From Latrodectus hesperus (Eukaryota > Arthropoda > Arachnida > Araneae > Theridiidae), in assembly GCA_037975125.1 (NCBI GenBank), contig CM075850.1, positions 66,678,390-66,742,389 of the forward strand: 64,000 bases of DNA, read 5' to 3'. Numbering within the stretch: position 1 is the stretch's first letter; each line of letters starts with the position of its first letter. The translations under genes and the position numbers were made by a program. Of the stretch, positions 45,499-55,804 are shown in pieces. Under the pieces are notes generated by a model, which was given only the letters and a program-made list of their open reading frames with translations, was not told the origin of the DNA and searched no databases.

Positions 45499-45747
45499 CA
45501 ATATAAGAAGCCTTCTACAATGGTATGGAGAGTTCAAAAACACATGCCGAGACAGCATGAGAGGAAAAACTTTTTGGACGATCAAATGTTGCAGTTCAAG
45601 TGTCCGAGAATATTCAATCGTAACCCAAAGAAATCTACACATTGTGCAAGTCTTTATGATACGCATTCCTCGTCCTACAACATTGAACATATTGTGCTAG
45701 CGATTGCGTCAGAAACCATGTCTTATATGACTGCTATAACGTTTTAA
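45499..45747 (+). CDS. Possible terminal exon of an unrecognised gene
   Basis: After an acceptor-like ccttttgtgcatag (ag at 45497-45498) the frame starting CAA is open for 82 codons to TAA. The peptide contains RQHERKNFLDDQ, FKCPRIFNRNPKKS and LYDTHSSSYNIEH. It has good amino-acid complexity for coding sequence and is less AT-rich than its surroundings. It fits in phase 0 to the donor at 40825, which would give a 246-aa product with a 4.67-kb intron full of transposons. Other frames here are also open, and I recognise no family, so this is a hypothesis. A SINE lies 13 bp beyond the stop. Confidence 0.35.
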   Translation, partial: QYKKPSTMVWRVQKHMPRQHERKNFLDDQMLQFKCPRIFNRNPKKSTHCASLYDTHSSSYNIEHIVLAIASETMSYMTAITF

Positions 45748-45760
45748 ACGCAGACATATT

Positions 45761-46004
45761 TTGATGTTTAATTTATTTATTACATTACATATATTCAGAC
45801 TTGTATGCTTGATTCTTGAGATCCGCTAGAAAGTCTTCGTCGTTAATAGGACAAATAGCACAATGAAAGATGTACAACCACAGAAGATAACGAAGAAAAC
45901 ACCCAGGGCCACGGTGGGAATCGAACCCACACTCCTACGCTCTCAAGCGATTAGCAGAGTGATGCCTTTGACCACTCAGCCACGGAGCGCCCTTGATGTT
46001 TAAT
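45761..46004 (-). mobile_element. tRNA-Ser-derived SINE with perfect 12-bp target-site duplication
   Basis: The insert is 45773-45992 (220 bp) between exact copies of ttgatgtttaat (45761-45772, 45993-46004). On the minus strand it starts GGGCGCTCCG, with an A box TGGCTGAGTGG (reverse of 45972-45982) and a B box GGTTCGATTCC (reverse of 45917-45927). The tRNA-like part has a long variable region and GCT in the anticodon loop, pointing to tRNA-Ser. The acceptor and anticodon stems do not pair, so it is not a working tRNA. A tRNA-unrelated body of about 130 bp and an A/T-rich tail with ataaataa follow. Intact pol III boxes and a perfect TSD suggest a young, possibly transcribable copy. Confidence 0.92.
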
Positions 46005-47559
46005 GGCTTCCAATAAATATGCCCCCTCCCCCTAAAAAAACTAAAAATGGGGAACCCAGATTAAAATTATATAAATATTTAATTTTTGTATGTCAATTTT
46101 TTTATTGAAAATCCCAAATTTAGATTAAAAGAAATATCATTAAATCTCCTATTTTATTTTAAATTATTTATACGCATTTTGCTAACATTACGGTTAAAAT
46201 TTAAGAATTAATAGAATTGGGAAGTATAGTTAAAAATATCACATTTTCTTGAAAAATAAACCCTCTATAAATCACATTATATAAATAAAAGGAGGTTTAT
46301 CCACTTAGATGATTAATGAGAAATGCATCGTAATTGGTAACTGTCACCGTAAATAAACTGAAACATCACAAAATTCATATTATTTAATAAACTTCGACAA
46401 AGTTTTGTAAGAGTACCGCCTAAAATTGATGCTTTTCTAGTTAATTTCATACTCGGATAATGTCATCGAATCATACACTTGTAAATTCAAACAGATTGTC
46501 TAGTACGTGCTAAAGCCAAACTGACAGTTTAATGTTTAGAGCTTTGTACTTCTCTTTAACAGTTCATGAGTTCCATTCTCACTTCTATAATAAGAATTCC
46601 GATACCGATAGATTGGTTCGGAATTCTTATTATAGCTTGTAAGTCCCAATCGATTTAGGTTTCATGAACAAAAAGTAACTAAAGCAACATCAAATCAAAA
46701 GCTTTTAAAAAATTAAATAATAGAGCAAAAGGTAAATGGCTAATTATAAATTATGAAAATTTTATATTTTTCATGTAACTTAAAAAATAAGGTATAATTA
46801 AAATGGTTCATTAAAACCCCTGGAACTCAATAAAATATTGTTATCAAAACAGCTGACTGAATTGCAAAACAAGTGAGGTTTCTAACCCACTAAAAATAGC
46901 AATAACAAAAATATATTCATTTTTAAATCGATATTCAATGAAAAATTAAGATCTTCAGAGCATTTCACGGAAACAAACTTTATATATAAAAATTTCATTT
47001 GCAAGTAAATCATCAAAAATAATCGTAGGTCTGTTACACTTTCTTTCAGTAATTCTTTCATTCAGAATAACCCAAATACCTCTGAGGTAAATCCCCTCAG
47101 AGGGTATGCTTTCTTTATATAAACACGGATATCACATCCCGAGGTATCCCTGTAATATATCCTTTTCTTTCCTTTTCTCTTCTTCGTAATTGCCTCGTAA
47201 GAGTGTAAGGGCACTCCTTAAGTAGTAGTAGAGATCCGCGTTCCTGGAAAAGAGGATGTGAGTAATTGAAGCCCCAGAGACCAACACTTACTTTAGTATC
47301 TGCTTCAAGTAAACGGAAAGTATGTTGCGGTCCTCACCGCATCAATCCACTTTATGGATCAAGCGATCATTACATCTATTGGAATTACTGTTAAGGGTGG
47401 AAGCCCATGGATATATTGTGTGCGTATAGGATCTGGTTAGTACTGGTGCAACTGGTCTGCATTTGGAGTTGCGGTCAGGTACCAAAATTTTATATTTTTT
47501 AATGGAGAAAATGTTTTTAAAAACTCTCCCGTGGGAACAACAACTACTTGCATTGAATG
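46005..47559. other. Non-coding; AT-rich, then a GC-richer unassigned block
   Basis: 46005-47080 is AT-rich with a palindrome at 46585-46635. 47090-47500 is less AT-rich and non-coding in all frames. It directly precedes the LINE fragment at 47560 and may be another repeat or non-coding LINE sequence. I could not assign it. Confidence 0.4.
46585..46635. repeat. Perfect 18-bp palindrome with 15-nt loop
   Basis: The arms 46585-46602 and 46618-46635 are exact reverse complements, each with an EcoRI-like gaattc core. Confidence 0.9.
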
Positions 47560-48790
47560 CTTAATTTTTTATAATCTCTAACAAGGAGCGAACATTTGAA
47601 AATGTGCCTTTTTTTCTAATACAAAGGGAATATCTGGAATTCTGGGAGAAGTAAGAAGCATTCGTATACTCTGCTCTGTTGACTTGTTGAAATTGCATTG
47701 GCTGCACAATCCACTGCAATTCAAATTGTAGAAAATCTTCGGTCTTACGCTGACTGGACAATGCTCATCACTTTGTTTTGGGGATATATTCAGGCGGTTT
47801 CCACATATCACCCGGCTAGAGTCTTCACTCAATCTCTCAATAGTTACCTTTAGACATGAAACGAAAGCTGTTATCTCAGTTATTAAGCAAGATCTTGTCA
47901 GACCCTCACTATCCATTATATTCCTTATCTCCTGCTCCTGCACTAAAGAGGCTGTATGATGCTCGACTATATAACATCCAACTATTTCTCATTAGAACCA
48001 AATCTCATCTGTTCTTGTCTGACCTACGTGATATCCATTTTATTAAAACGGTCATGTTATGACAGCCTCCTTAGTATTATTCACAGATAACTATTATTAA
48101 ACCACCTGTTAATTAAAGAAAATCGAATAATTCTCACTACTTTCCAACAGCTCTATTTGTCACATCGCTGTCAATGTTTCTCGTACACGCCAGTATTCAC
48201 ATATTGATCAAAACTGTATGATATATTGGCTACGACATAATGAATAATGATGTTACTTATAATCACAACTCTTTTACACGTCTTGCTCTATCTTTACAGA
48301 TAAATTTACATAAATATACCAGGAACTTCAGATCGTGAATGCTGCAAATACTCATAAACTTTGCATATATACTGACGTTTTAATTCATTAGAAGCGTTGG
48401 AAAAATATTCACTTAAATCTTGTTTTGTCCAAGACTTTCAAGCAATGGATTTCCTTGTTTTCAAGGTATATAAAAAACTTTTCTATTGTATTCCAGGTCA
48501 TTTTATTTCTTTGGCAATAAAACGGCTGATGGAGGTGTAAAGTCTTCATCAGTTTCAATTCAGCTATCTATTCCTCTTTTAGATATGAAGAGTGCATTAA
48601 TTCGTTCCCTCTTTCAGGAAATTTGGAGGATGCTGGTAAACAAATTATGTACTATTCTTCCATACTTCTCTTCATTTTCACTTTTACCCTACGAAGTGCT
48701 AATGTCAGATTAACTCGTCTTTACACCCACAAATTTTATTCTGTAACCTCAAAAAAAAAAGGAAGATATACACGGGTTGCGCATGTGATG
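47560..48790 (+). pseudogene. LINE ORF2 3' fragment: RT C-terminus, RNase H and tail
   Basis: Broken plus-strand frames read in order: the C-terminal reverse transcriptase part (47570-47930, KCAFFSNTKGISG), then SKILSDPHYPLYSL near 47890. Next is an RNase H domain with QIVNAANTHKLCIYTD near 48330-48380, and IPGH followed by a NKTADG motif near 48500-48530. The terminal conserved block has LDMKSALIRSLF near 48580 and EVLM..RLTRLYTHKF near 48690-48740. The presence of RNase H separates this element from the intact Jockey-like LINE. At least five frame changes or stops make it dead. It appears 5'-truncated near 47560. The minus-strand ORF of 121 codons overlapping it is a shadow. Confidence 0.8.
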
Positions 48791-48904
48791 TGCGTCTGAA
48801 ACCTAAATTTATTTTAGGCTCTTGGTTGGGTCACCTAGGACGGGAAGGCTGTGAAAATACATCTGTTACATAGAAAGGTAACCTAATCCAAGATATTAGG
48901 TACC

Positions 48905-50060
48905 GTGCCGATGAATGATTGGTATCAGGGTTATGGTGTCATGAGAAACCTGGCAAAATCTCGTTGTATGTTTGCGTTCCACCTGTACAGGGAGACTATG
49001 CAGATGGCGAGAGTATTATTCCTCCCAGTTATCAGGCTAACATATATTAGTGACTCAATAAATGCAAATAAAAATAATAAAGAATTTGTTGCACTTTCAC
49101 GAGGTAATCAATCAATCAATGAAACGGTTCCAAAGGAACAGAATCCAGGCACAAAGAAGAGCACAAGCAATTTTGCTGTTTGGGGTACTGGAGTTGCCAC
49201 CAAGCAGCATATACAGACCAAAACTAGAGAGTTAGGAGTCCTCATAAAAATTTTAAGGCACCGGAAGGCAAAAAGAGCAGGTTGAGAATGCTCAGAAGGC
49301 TGAAGAAACCAAAAGATTTATATATATAGGTCTGAGGTTCCAACCCCTTCTCCCAATAGCTTCAAAGAAGCCCATGCATGATCATCGACCTATGACTTTT
49401 GCCAGTCTGTTAAATGATTCAAAACAGCCGGATGGATGAATTTTCAGTCATCAAACTTAGCAGGGGGAGTATCAACAAAGACAGACGAGGTCTCCAAGGG
49501 AAATCATTTGCCTGAGGTTCGTGATTTCAGTTTAGTGCCTGGAGCATTGATCCTCTTATATGACGATCTTAAAACCGTGGAATGGATTAAAAAAGTCTTC
49601 TGTGGTAACAAGCGTAGATTTGGAAATAAGAGACTCGGAATTCTGGATCCAAGTGAACTCCCTAAAAAATTCCAGTAAAAAAAGACTTTTCAAAGACGAA
49701 GGACAGTGATCCTGCCGCTCTTCCGAAACGACTTAATAGACAAAACGAAGTAGCGCGCTCTGCAGAAGTCTGTAGACACATTTTAACAGTGAAAACACAT
49801 ATGCCGAGTCAATTTATGGTGCTTATATAGGTTTCAACAGTTGGATTGTTAAAATTTTCCAGTATTCAAACCTAAAGGCCAGTTATTCTAAAGAGATAGA
49901 AGTAGATCCAAAAAACTAGGCAAACTGCCTTTCCTATTTTTAAAGACACAGAATTACTTATTATTGTAGAACTAGAATTAAACACTGGTTCTAATCCTAT
50001 CTTGCAGCCTAGTTCTCCTGCTTTTGAAAGCAAGTTAAAAAAGTTTGAAGGAAATTCAAA
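48905..50060 (+). pseudogene. ORF1 remnant of the nested LINE
   Basis: Two open blocks, 48905-49285 and 49436-49678, are separated by stops. The first is lysine-rich at its end (IKILRHRKAKRAG). The second contains SFSLVPGALILLYD-like and LGILDPSELP segments. Position before a recognisable ORF2 start and the lysine-rich polar composition fit a LINE ORF1. I cannot see zinc knuckles, which may be in the decayed part 49680-50060. Confidence 0.5.
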
Positions 50061-50115
50061 TGAGTGACTCCTACTTGGCTCTCTCTAAGCTTCTTTGGAT
50101 ACCACAATGGTAAGC

Positions 50116-50964
50116 ATCATCAAAGTACCTGGAACCAGGGGGTACGTGTACCTTCCTGGGGCTTGAGCACAGCCACCAGGCGCGTCGGCAGGTGGTGGAT
50201 AGCCGAATGTCCTGTAGGAATGACAGGATAGCCTTGAATATAGAATCAGAGGCCGCGAACCAGCTCCCGTAAACCCTGGTGTTATGCAATCCGTGCCTAG
50301 GGCTAATTGGCACCGCGGTATTGGTGTCTTAACGGAGCCTCTAGTTGCTTGGCGAACTTCTAGAGTAATTTGCCTTGCCCAGTAACTCAGGCAATGCTGG
50401 GTGGACTTATATTACCTGAGCTTTTTAATTGTTATCTTGTGGCTGAAAAGACACAAGTAATAACAAACCTTTCTGCATTTGCAGGTGAAGCCTCTGAAGT
50501 AGACCTTGCTGAAAAAGACAAGGGAACTCAGAGGCAATCTTGTAAAGGGGCAGCAATGAATCCTTCACTTGAGGTAGAAATGACCTCTAAACCATCTTCT
50601 TCTGGTGAAATTCAGGAAGCTATTCCTAGCATGACTGACTTTCTGACCAGATGGGACTATTTCAGCAAGACCCTATCTGCTGGAAATGTCATACGCAAGA
50701 GGAAACGGCAGAGCATGTCATTTACGAATGTGAGGCTCTTGCCCTCCTAAATTAACTTCTTTAGGCTTCATCCATACTAGAGAGTTGCACCTAGACTCCA
50801 TTAAAGGGTTATTGGACTTTATTAGTAAAGTGGGTGACCCGAGCAATTGGAACTAGGAAACATTGGGTTTGGAGTTAACGGTACAAAATGCTGATAAAAG
50901 CAGAGGTGCCCAATGACATACAAACTCAATTTTTAAGAAGAAGAAGAAGAAGATCATCAAAGTA
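50116..50964 (+). mobile_element. Internally deleted LINE derivative (825 bp) with 12-bp TSD
   Basis: atcatcaaagta occurs at 50116-50127 and 50953-50964. The insert 50128-50952 starts with a GC-rich leader (cctggaaccagggggtacgt). It then reads as an ORF1-like N-terminal stretch (about 50366-50640, NPSLEVEMTSKPSSSGE) and switches into the C-terminal end of an ORF2 (about 50650-50760, CWKCHTQEETAEHVIYECEA). It ends in a (aag)n tail. It therefore joins the two ends of a LINE and lacks endonuclease and RT, like SIDE-type non-autonomous elements. The TSD lies within codons 4-8 of the host LINE's ORF2. Confidence 0.85.
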
Positions 50965-51421
50965 GCACAAATCAACCTTCATGATAGTCGACTAGCTTCC
51001 ACTATTCTTAGAGAGAAGATAATTAGAAGGGAGATTAACATTTTATTAATTCAGGAGCTATAAATCCATAGTGGTTCTGTTTTGTACCCACATGTTCATG
51101 GTTCTAATAACTTTCATGATAAATGTTGTTTGAAACCAAGAGCTTGTATTTCTGTTAACAAAAAATTAAATGCCCTTGTTTTGGTTAATAACCTAAATAG
51201 AGATAATGTTGCAGTAAAATCATCTAGTTTATTGCTAGGAATTAAAGATGAAATTCTCTTTGTCTTTATATCTTCCTTTTGAAAATAAATATACAAGTTG
51301 TTGATCAAATCGTAGTAATTGGAGTAAAAACTCATCATAGGAGGAGATGCAAATGCTCATCACACCATGTGGGGGAGTAGTGATTGCAACAAATGTTATG
51401 AGGATCGTACTCAGTCTGGAT

Positions 51422-52327
51422 AGGCTGACTTCTAGGTAGGCAAGAACCGCTCAGGAATCAGGTTCATGTAATTCAATATATTCTTCACTAAATATTTATT
51501 TACAAATTTACAAGATTATTTACAAGAACTGTCATAAATTGTAGGCTCCAGGAAAACTGATGAATTCCTCACTTTCTGGAACGTTTGCTGCACATTTAGT
51601 CGGGGAAAAACTCCTCGCTGGTACTGGGAACCAGACTCCTAAATTCCGCACTCGGGAAACAGTCTCGGGCAATCACTCGGTAAGACCGACGATCCTCTCC
51701 GAACAGCACTGGGGCATCCAGGTAGCAAAAACTCGAGGTCTGGCGTCCGTCTCTGTATTCTCGATTCTCTTTCCGACTCAATTCGGCGTCAGTCTCATGA
51801 TCTCGAGGTGCTTCACTCTCCTCGTTCCGTCGCCAGGACTTGTGAGCTCTGGGACCTGTTTGAGGGAAGTATCAGGAACACCACACGTAGGTCAAAGCTC
51901 TCCTCTCCCCCACAAAAGGGTCTGCTATTTATATTCAAGCTTTCCCCCAACATCTGGCCTCCAGTGATCATCAGATCCATCTTTTAAGATAACTCTTCAA
52001 CACATATTTCCAGCTACTCCACCGATTCGAATCAGAAAGAGTGAAGAGGCAATAAATTCTCCGAAAGCACCTGGACCATTCACCAGGTAATTCCAGTATA
52101 ATTTGAAGAATTATATTCGTCATGAAGGACTTAATGGCCTTTCACGAATCCTGTTTGCCGTTCACACATCATCCTCTAATCAGAACTAATTGACTGCCTT
52201 CGGTACAATGTAGTTCCTGGAATTCGCACGGGGGAAATCAATCTCTTCTACTGCTGCAAAGGGTGTTAAAGAATATTGAAAGCCGGGACTAACTTGGTGG
52301 CTTACAAGCAATAACGGAGACGTTATA
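51422..52327 (-). mobile_element. GC-richer insert in the LINE endonuclease, LTR-like on the minus strand
   Basis: About 900 bp separate the endonuclease motif region ending near 51420 from its continuation at 52329. Short ggat flanks (51418-51421, 52328-52331) may be the target duplication. On the minus strand there is a TATA-like gaatataaatag (51926-51935). Further along are an aataaa and a CA end at 51467 (plus strand tgtaattc). Together these resemble the promoter, poly(A) signal and terminus of an LTR. No protein is encoded; the 135-codon plus-strand frame has no family resemblance. The true boundaries and family are uncertain. Confidence 0.4.
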
Positions 52328-53161
52328 GGATCTTTTAGAATACATTTTGTATTATAACCTATTTATCTTTAATATACAGGTAATGAATCTACTTTTATTC
52401 TTGTAAATATAGAAGAGAAGTCATTGACCGTACTCTAGGTAATAGTTAAGTTCGAAGAATGCCTGGAAAGTGATAAAGTAGGCTTATCTGACAACCAATA
52501 CATTATCCTTTCTGTTTCAGAGACAAATGAGCTAAATAGTAGGTTTGAACTCAAAAAACACCAATCGAAGTTCTTACAAAAAAAAAAAAATCCTGGTCAG
52601 GGAAGATGATTTTGGTAAGTTATCATCGGTAGCAGATTTGGAGTTCACCGTTAATCAATTGTAAAATGCCATTCTCCAAGCATACTATCAAAATTATAGG
52701 GTTAATAATGATTGCTTGCTAAGGTTAGTTCCTTGGTGATCTAAGGGGATGAACAAATTATGGAGACAATGTAGGATGTTCTTTTAATAAGCTAAAAATG
52801 TTTAGTGGAAGAAATATAAAATGGTTTTTATCACTTATAATAAAGCTATCAGGAATTTTAAAAAGAATTCCTGGAAAAATTATTGTGACATTAAGATTGT
52901 CTGTTATTCCATGATGTTAAAATAATGTCTACAGACAGAAATTGTTGTCTAAACAATCTTAAAATGCCGAGTAGTAAGCTTTTAGAATCTGAGAGAGAGA
53001 CCCTGGATGAATTATTCTGAGTTCACTTTCCAGGTTCCAAAGAAATAATGGGAACTTCTATCTTTATATTCTTAACATCTGATTGAGGTAGAAGTAAATG
53101 GTATGTTGCCAAAAAAATCTAAAGATAAAACAAAATGAGCCATGATGTCCTTTAAACCTTA

Positions 53162-53973
53162 TACATTCATGTCCATAAATTAAGGATGATTCAGAATCAC
53201 ACAGAAATTGAACTCTAAAATAAAAATTTCACATGTAGAATTATCACACTCATCTTGAAGAATAATATGCAAATTAAAAGAAACCACCAGATGGTGCCAA
53301 TAGTACGTCATAATGACGAGAGTGTAAGAGAGGGATATATAAGAAACGGTTGCAAAGAAGTAAAATTGTTCGCAAGCGTTTTAAAAGCCTTTCAATGTAA
53401 TAATTGCATAGTTAAGGCACAAAGGAAGCATTTGGATGATGTTTTACGTGATAGAATTATCGGCCGTCTGAAATGTGGACGTACCCAGCTGGAAGTATCC
53501 GAGGAACTTGTAATCGCCTAGAGTGTCATCTCCAGGCTTTGGCAACAGTTCCAAGATGATGGTAATGTGAGTAGACGTTACAACACAAGTCACCCTCGAG
53601 TTACAACGCCGAATGAGGACCGGTATTGGCAGTTACTAACAAAAGAAACAGACGGAGCACAGCATCAGGCCTGTCTCGTCAGCTCTCTTCAGCAGTACGA
53701 CAGTTTCAGGCAAACCGTGTACAGACGCTTAGAGCACATTGGTCTATATGCTCGTATGCATTAACCATGTTACATTGGTTTTTGTAAATAGGATCTTTTT
53801 TGAAATTTGCTCCAGGGAGTAAATATCGCAATTCTTATTAATGATGTCAAACACATAGCATCTGTTTTGCTCTATACGTTTTGTTCTATAAATAGACTTT
53901 ACAAATAAGTCACATGTGTTTTGTTTCTGTCTCTTTGCTGGAGCATTATCCTTAATTTATGGACACGAATGTA
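53162..53973 (+). mobile_element. Short Tc1-like transposon (808 bp) inserted in the LINE
   Basis: The ends at 53164 and 53971 are inverted repeats sharing tgtccataaattaagga, with only one mismatch over the outer 22 bp. They are flanked by TA (53162-53163, 53972-53973). Removing the insert and one TA restores an uninterrupted LINE reading frame across the junction, which confirms the boundaries. At half the normal Tc1 length it is an internal-deletion derivative. Confidence 0.92.
53255..53764 (+). pseudogene. Truncated Tc1-like transposase in the 808-bp transposon
   Basis: Only the N-terminal, DNA-binding half remains. The first helix-turn-helix reads RDRIIGRLKCGRTQLEVSEE, then a stop (TAG at 53519), then SVISRLWQQFQDDGNVSRRY, a HPRVTTPNEDRY hinge and QTVYRRLEHIGLYARM. 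The catalytic DDE part is absent. This wording is typical of a Tc1 family that I associate with spider genomes. Confidence 0.85.
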
Positions 53974-55753
53974 AATGGCCAGAAATGGATAGTATTGTAC
54001 TGGCACTACTTATTGAAGAAATCCAGTGCATTATCCCAACGCTTGTTAAAAATCTTCAGAGCATGGACTGAGACTTTTGCCATATACCTTCTGCTTGGAA
54101 ACAGATAATTTTTATAATTTTTAAAGAAAATATAATTACTCTGAAGTTAAATCTTTCAGATTTTTCTTCTGAAGATAATTGCAAATTGATTGACAGACAT
54201 ATCAGAGAAGTTTGCTTAGTTGATAAGCCACTTTCTAGTTCTCAATATGCAAATCAATCGAGTAATTACATCATTGATGCCATATGCAACCTGTCATTCA
54301 TTTTGGAGAACTATTAAACTTGGTTTAGTTGTTTTCTTAGATATTAAAAAGGTACTAATGATAAGGTATATATTTAAAACATTCAGATTGTTCCTTGATA
54401 AAAAAGGAATTAGTGGCACTGTTTCTGGATCAAAAACCTACTTAATAACAAATTTGCCAAAGCTTCATTTTTAGAAGAAAACAAGATTCAAGTCAAAGCT
54501 GGTTGTCAACAGGGAGAGGTTATTTTACCTGACTTGTAGTACTGTGTTGTAGATTCCCTTCAAGATGTTTTAAACATGTCTGGTAAGCAACTATGAAAAT
54601 ATACTGTTGGGTATACAGATGATCTAATTAGAAATTTGACAAAACAATCCCTAGCATCATGTCCAATGACCTCAAACAAGTTCAGACTTGGTGTAATAAT
54701 AAAAGTAATTTTGTGTGAATCCTCAGAAAACTATTATAATTTGTTTCACAGTGAAAAAATAGTCTTAATTTGATTTCAACTTATTTGACGGGACTGGGAA
54801 TCCCCTTTCTAAAGCAGATATCTCTGGAGAAAAAAATTTTTCAAGAACTCATTTGCTTCAAAGTGAAAAAGTATTTTGAGTATTTTTTGATATGAACTTA
54901 AGTTGGAACAGGTACTTAAACTTTAGTATTGAAAGAGCAAAAAAGACTTTCTGGGCATGTAACAATGCATGTGGAAGAAAATTTGGGGGATTAATCCCAG
55001 TTATTCATTGAATTTACCCTATGATCATTTGTCCCATTGTCACTTATGGCTCAGTAATTTGGTAGCCTAGAATCAAAGATAAATCTGCTAAGGCATATTT
55101 AATAAAACTTCTAATGTCTCTGGATGTATTAAAACAACTCCCACTTCTTCATTTGAGATTTCTTGGCATATGCACCCTCTTTACGTACATCTTGAAAAAG
55201 AAGCCATAATTTCCATGAAAAAGCTTAAAGTACAGGTCAGTGGAAGGATTACTCCAGATTTTTATCTTGGGAAATTTTAATGCTGACATAATTAGTTAGT
55301 TTTTTATAAGCACGCATACTATTTACATGATTGTTAAATAAATTTTTGACAAATTTTATGCAATCTAATTTCCCTTTCGAGAAGACTGGAATAATGTTGT
55401 GATTAGTGGAAATTGTATTTATTGGTTCACTCATGGCTCAAGAATAAATTTCAACACTGAGGCTGGTATTTACAATCCAACTAAAGGCACAAAGTTGTTA
55501 TTCCCTTTAGGAAAATGTACAATTGTATTCCAAGTGGAAATCTGCCATTCTCGTGTACAGCAGAATATGCTAGGACAGAGGCCATTTTCGCAATAGAATA
55601 ATTAGTTGTTCTAACACTCAAGCTGCAATACTGTCTTTACAGAAGTTTTCTTTGAATTCTGCTTTTGTTTGGGAATGCTACCCAACCCTGTGTAAATTGG
55701 CTAACAATAATTCCATTACTTTAATGTGAGTGTTTGAAGTTCTTGGTAAAACC

Positions 55754-55804
55754 CCAAGAACATCAAAGTGCTTGGTAAAACCCCAAGCACTTTGATGTTC
55801 TTGG
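55754..55804. repeat. Perfect 22-bp palindrome with 7-nt loop, inside a LINE remnant
   Basis: The arms 55754-55775 and 55783-55804 are exact reverse complements around taaaacc. A smaller hairpin with the same loop (gttcttgg/ccaagaac, 55739-55761) overlaps it, so the loop motif cttggtaaaaccccaag occurs twice. It disrupts the RNase H part of the LINE. Confidence 0.9.

Noticed and set aside
45900..45992. Possible tRNA-Ser(GCT) gene
   Set aside because: The A and B boxes and loop are tRNA-like, but the acceptor and anticodon stems do not pair. The sequence also continues into a SINE body bounded by a target-site duplication.
47578..47943. 121-codon minus-strand ORF with several cysteines
   Set aside because: It overlaps plus-strand LINE RT/RNase H sequence that reads as a recognisable protein, so the minus frame is a shadow.
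50071..50313. 80-codon minus-strand ORF
   Set aside because: It crosses the junction of a LINE insertion and lies in a GC-rich leader, with no family resemblance.
51560..51967. 135-codon plus-strand ORF in the GC-richer block
   Set aside because: It is probably open only because of low AT content. It lies in an insert with LTR-like signals and has no recognisable motif.
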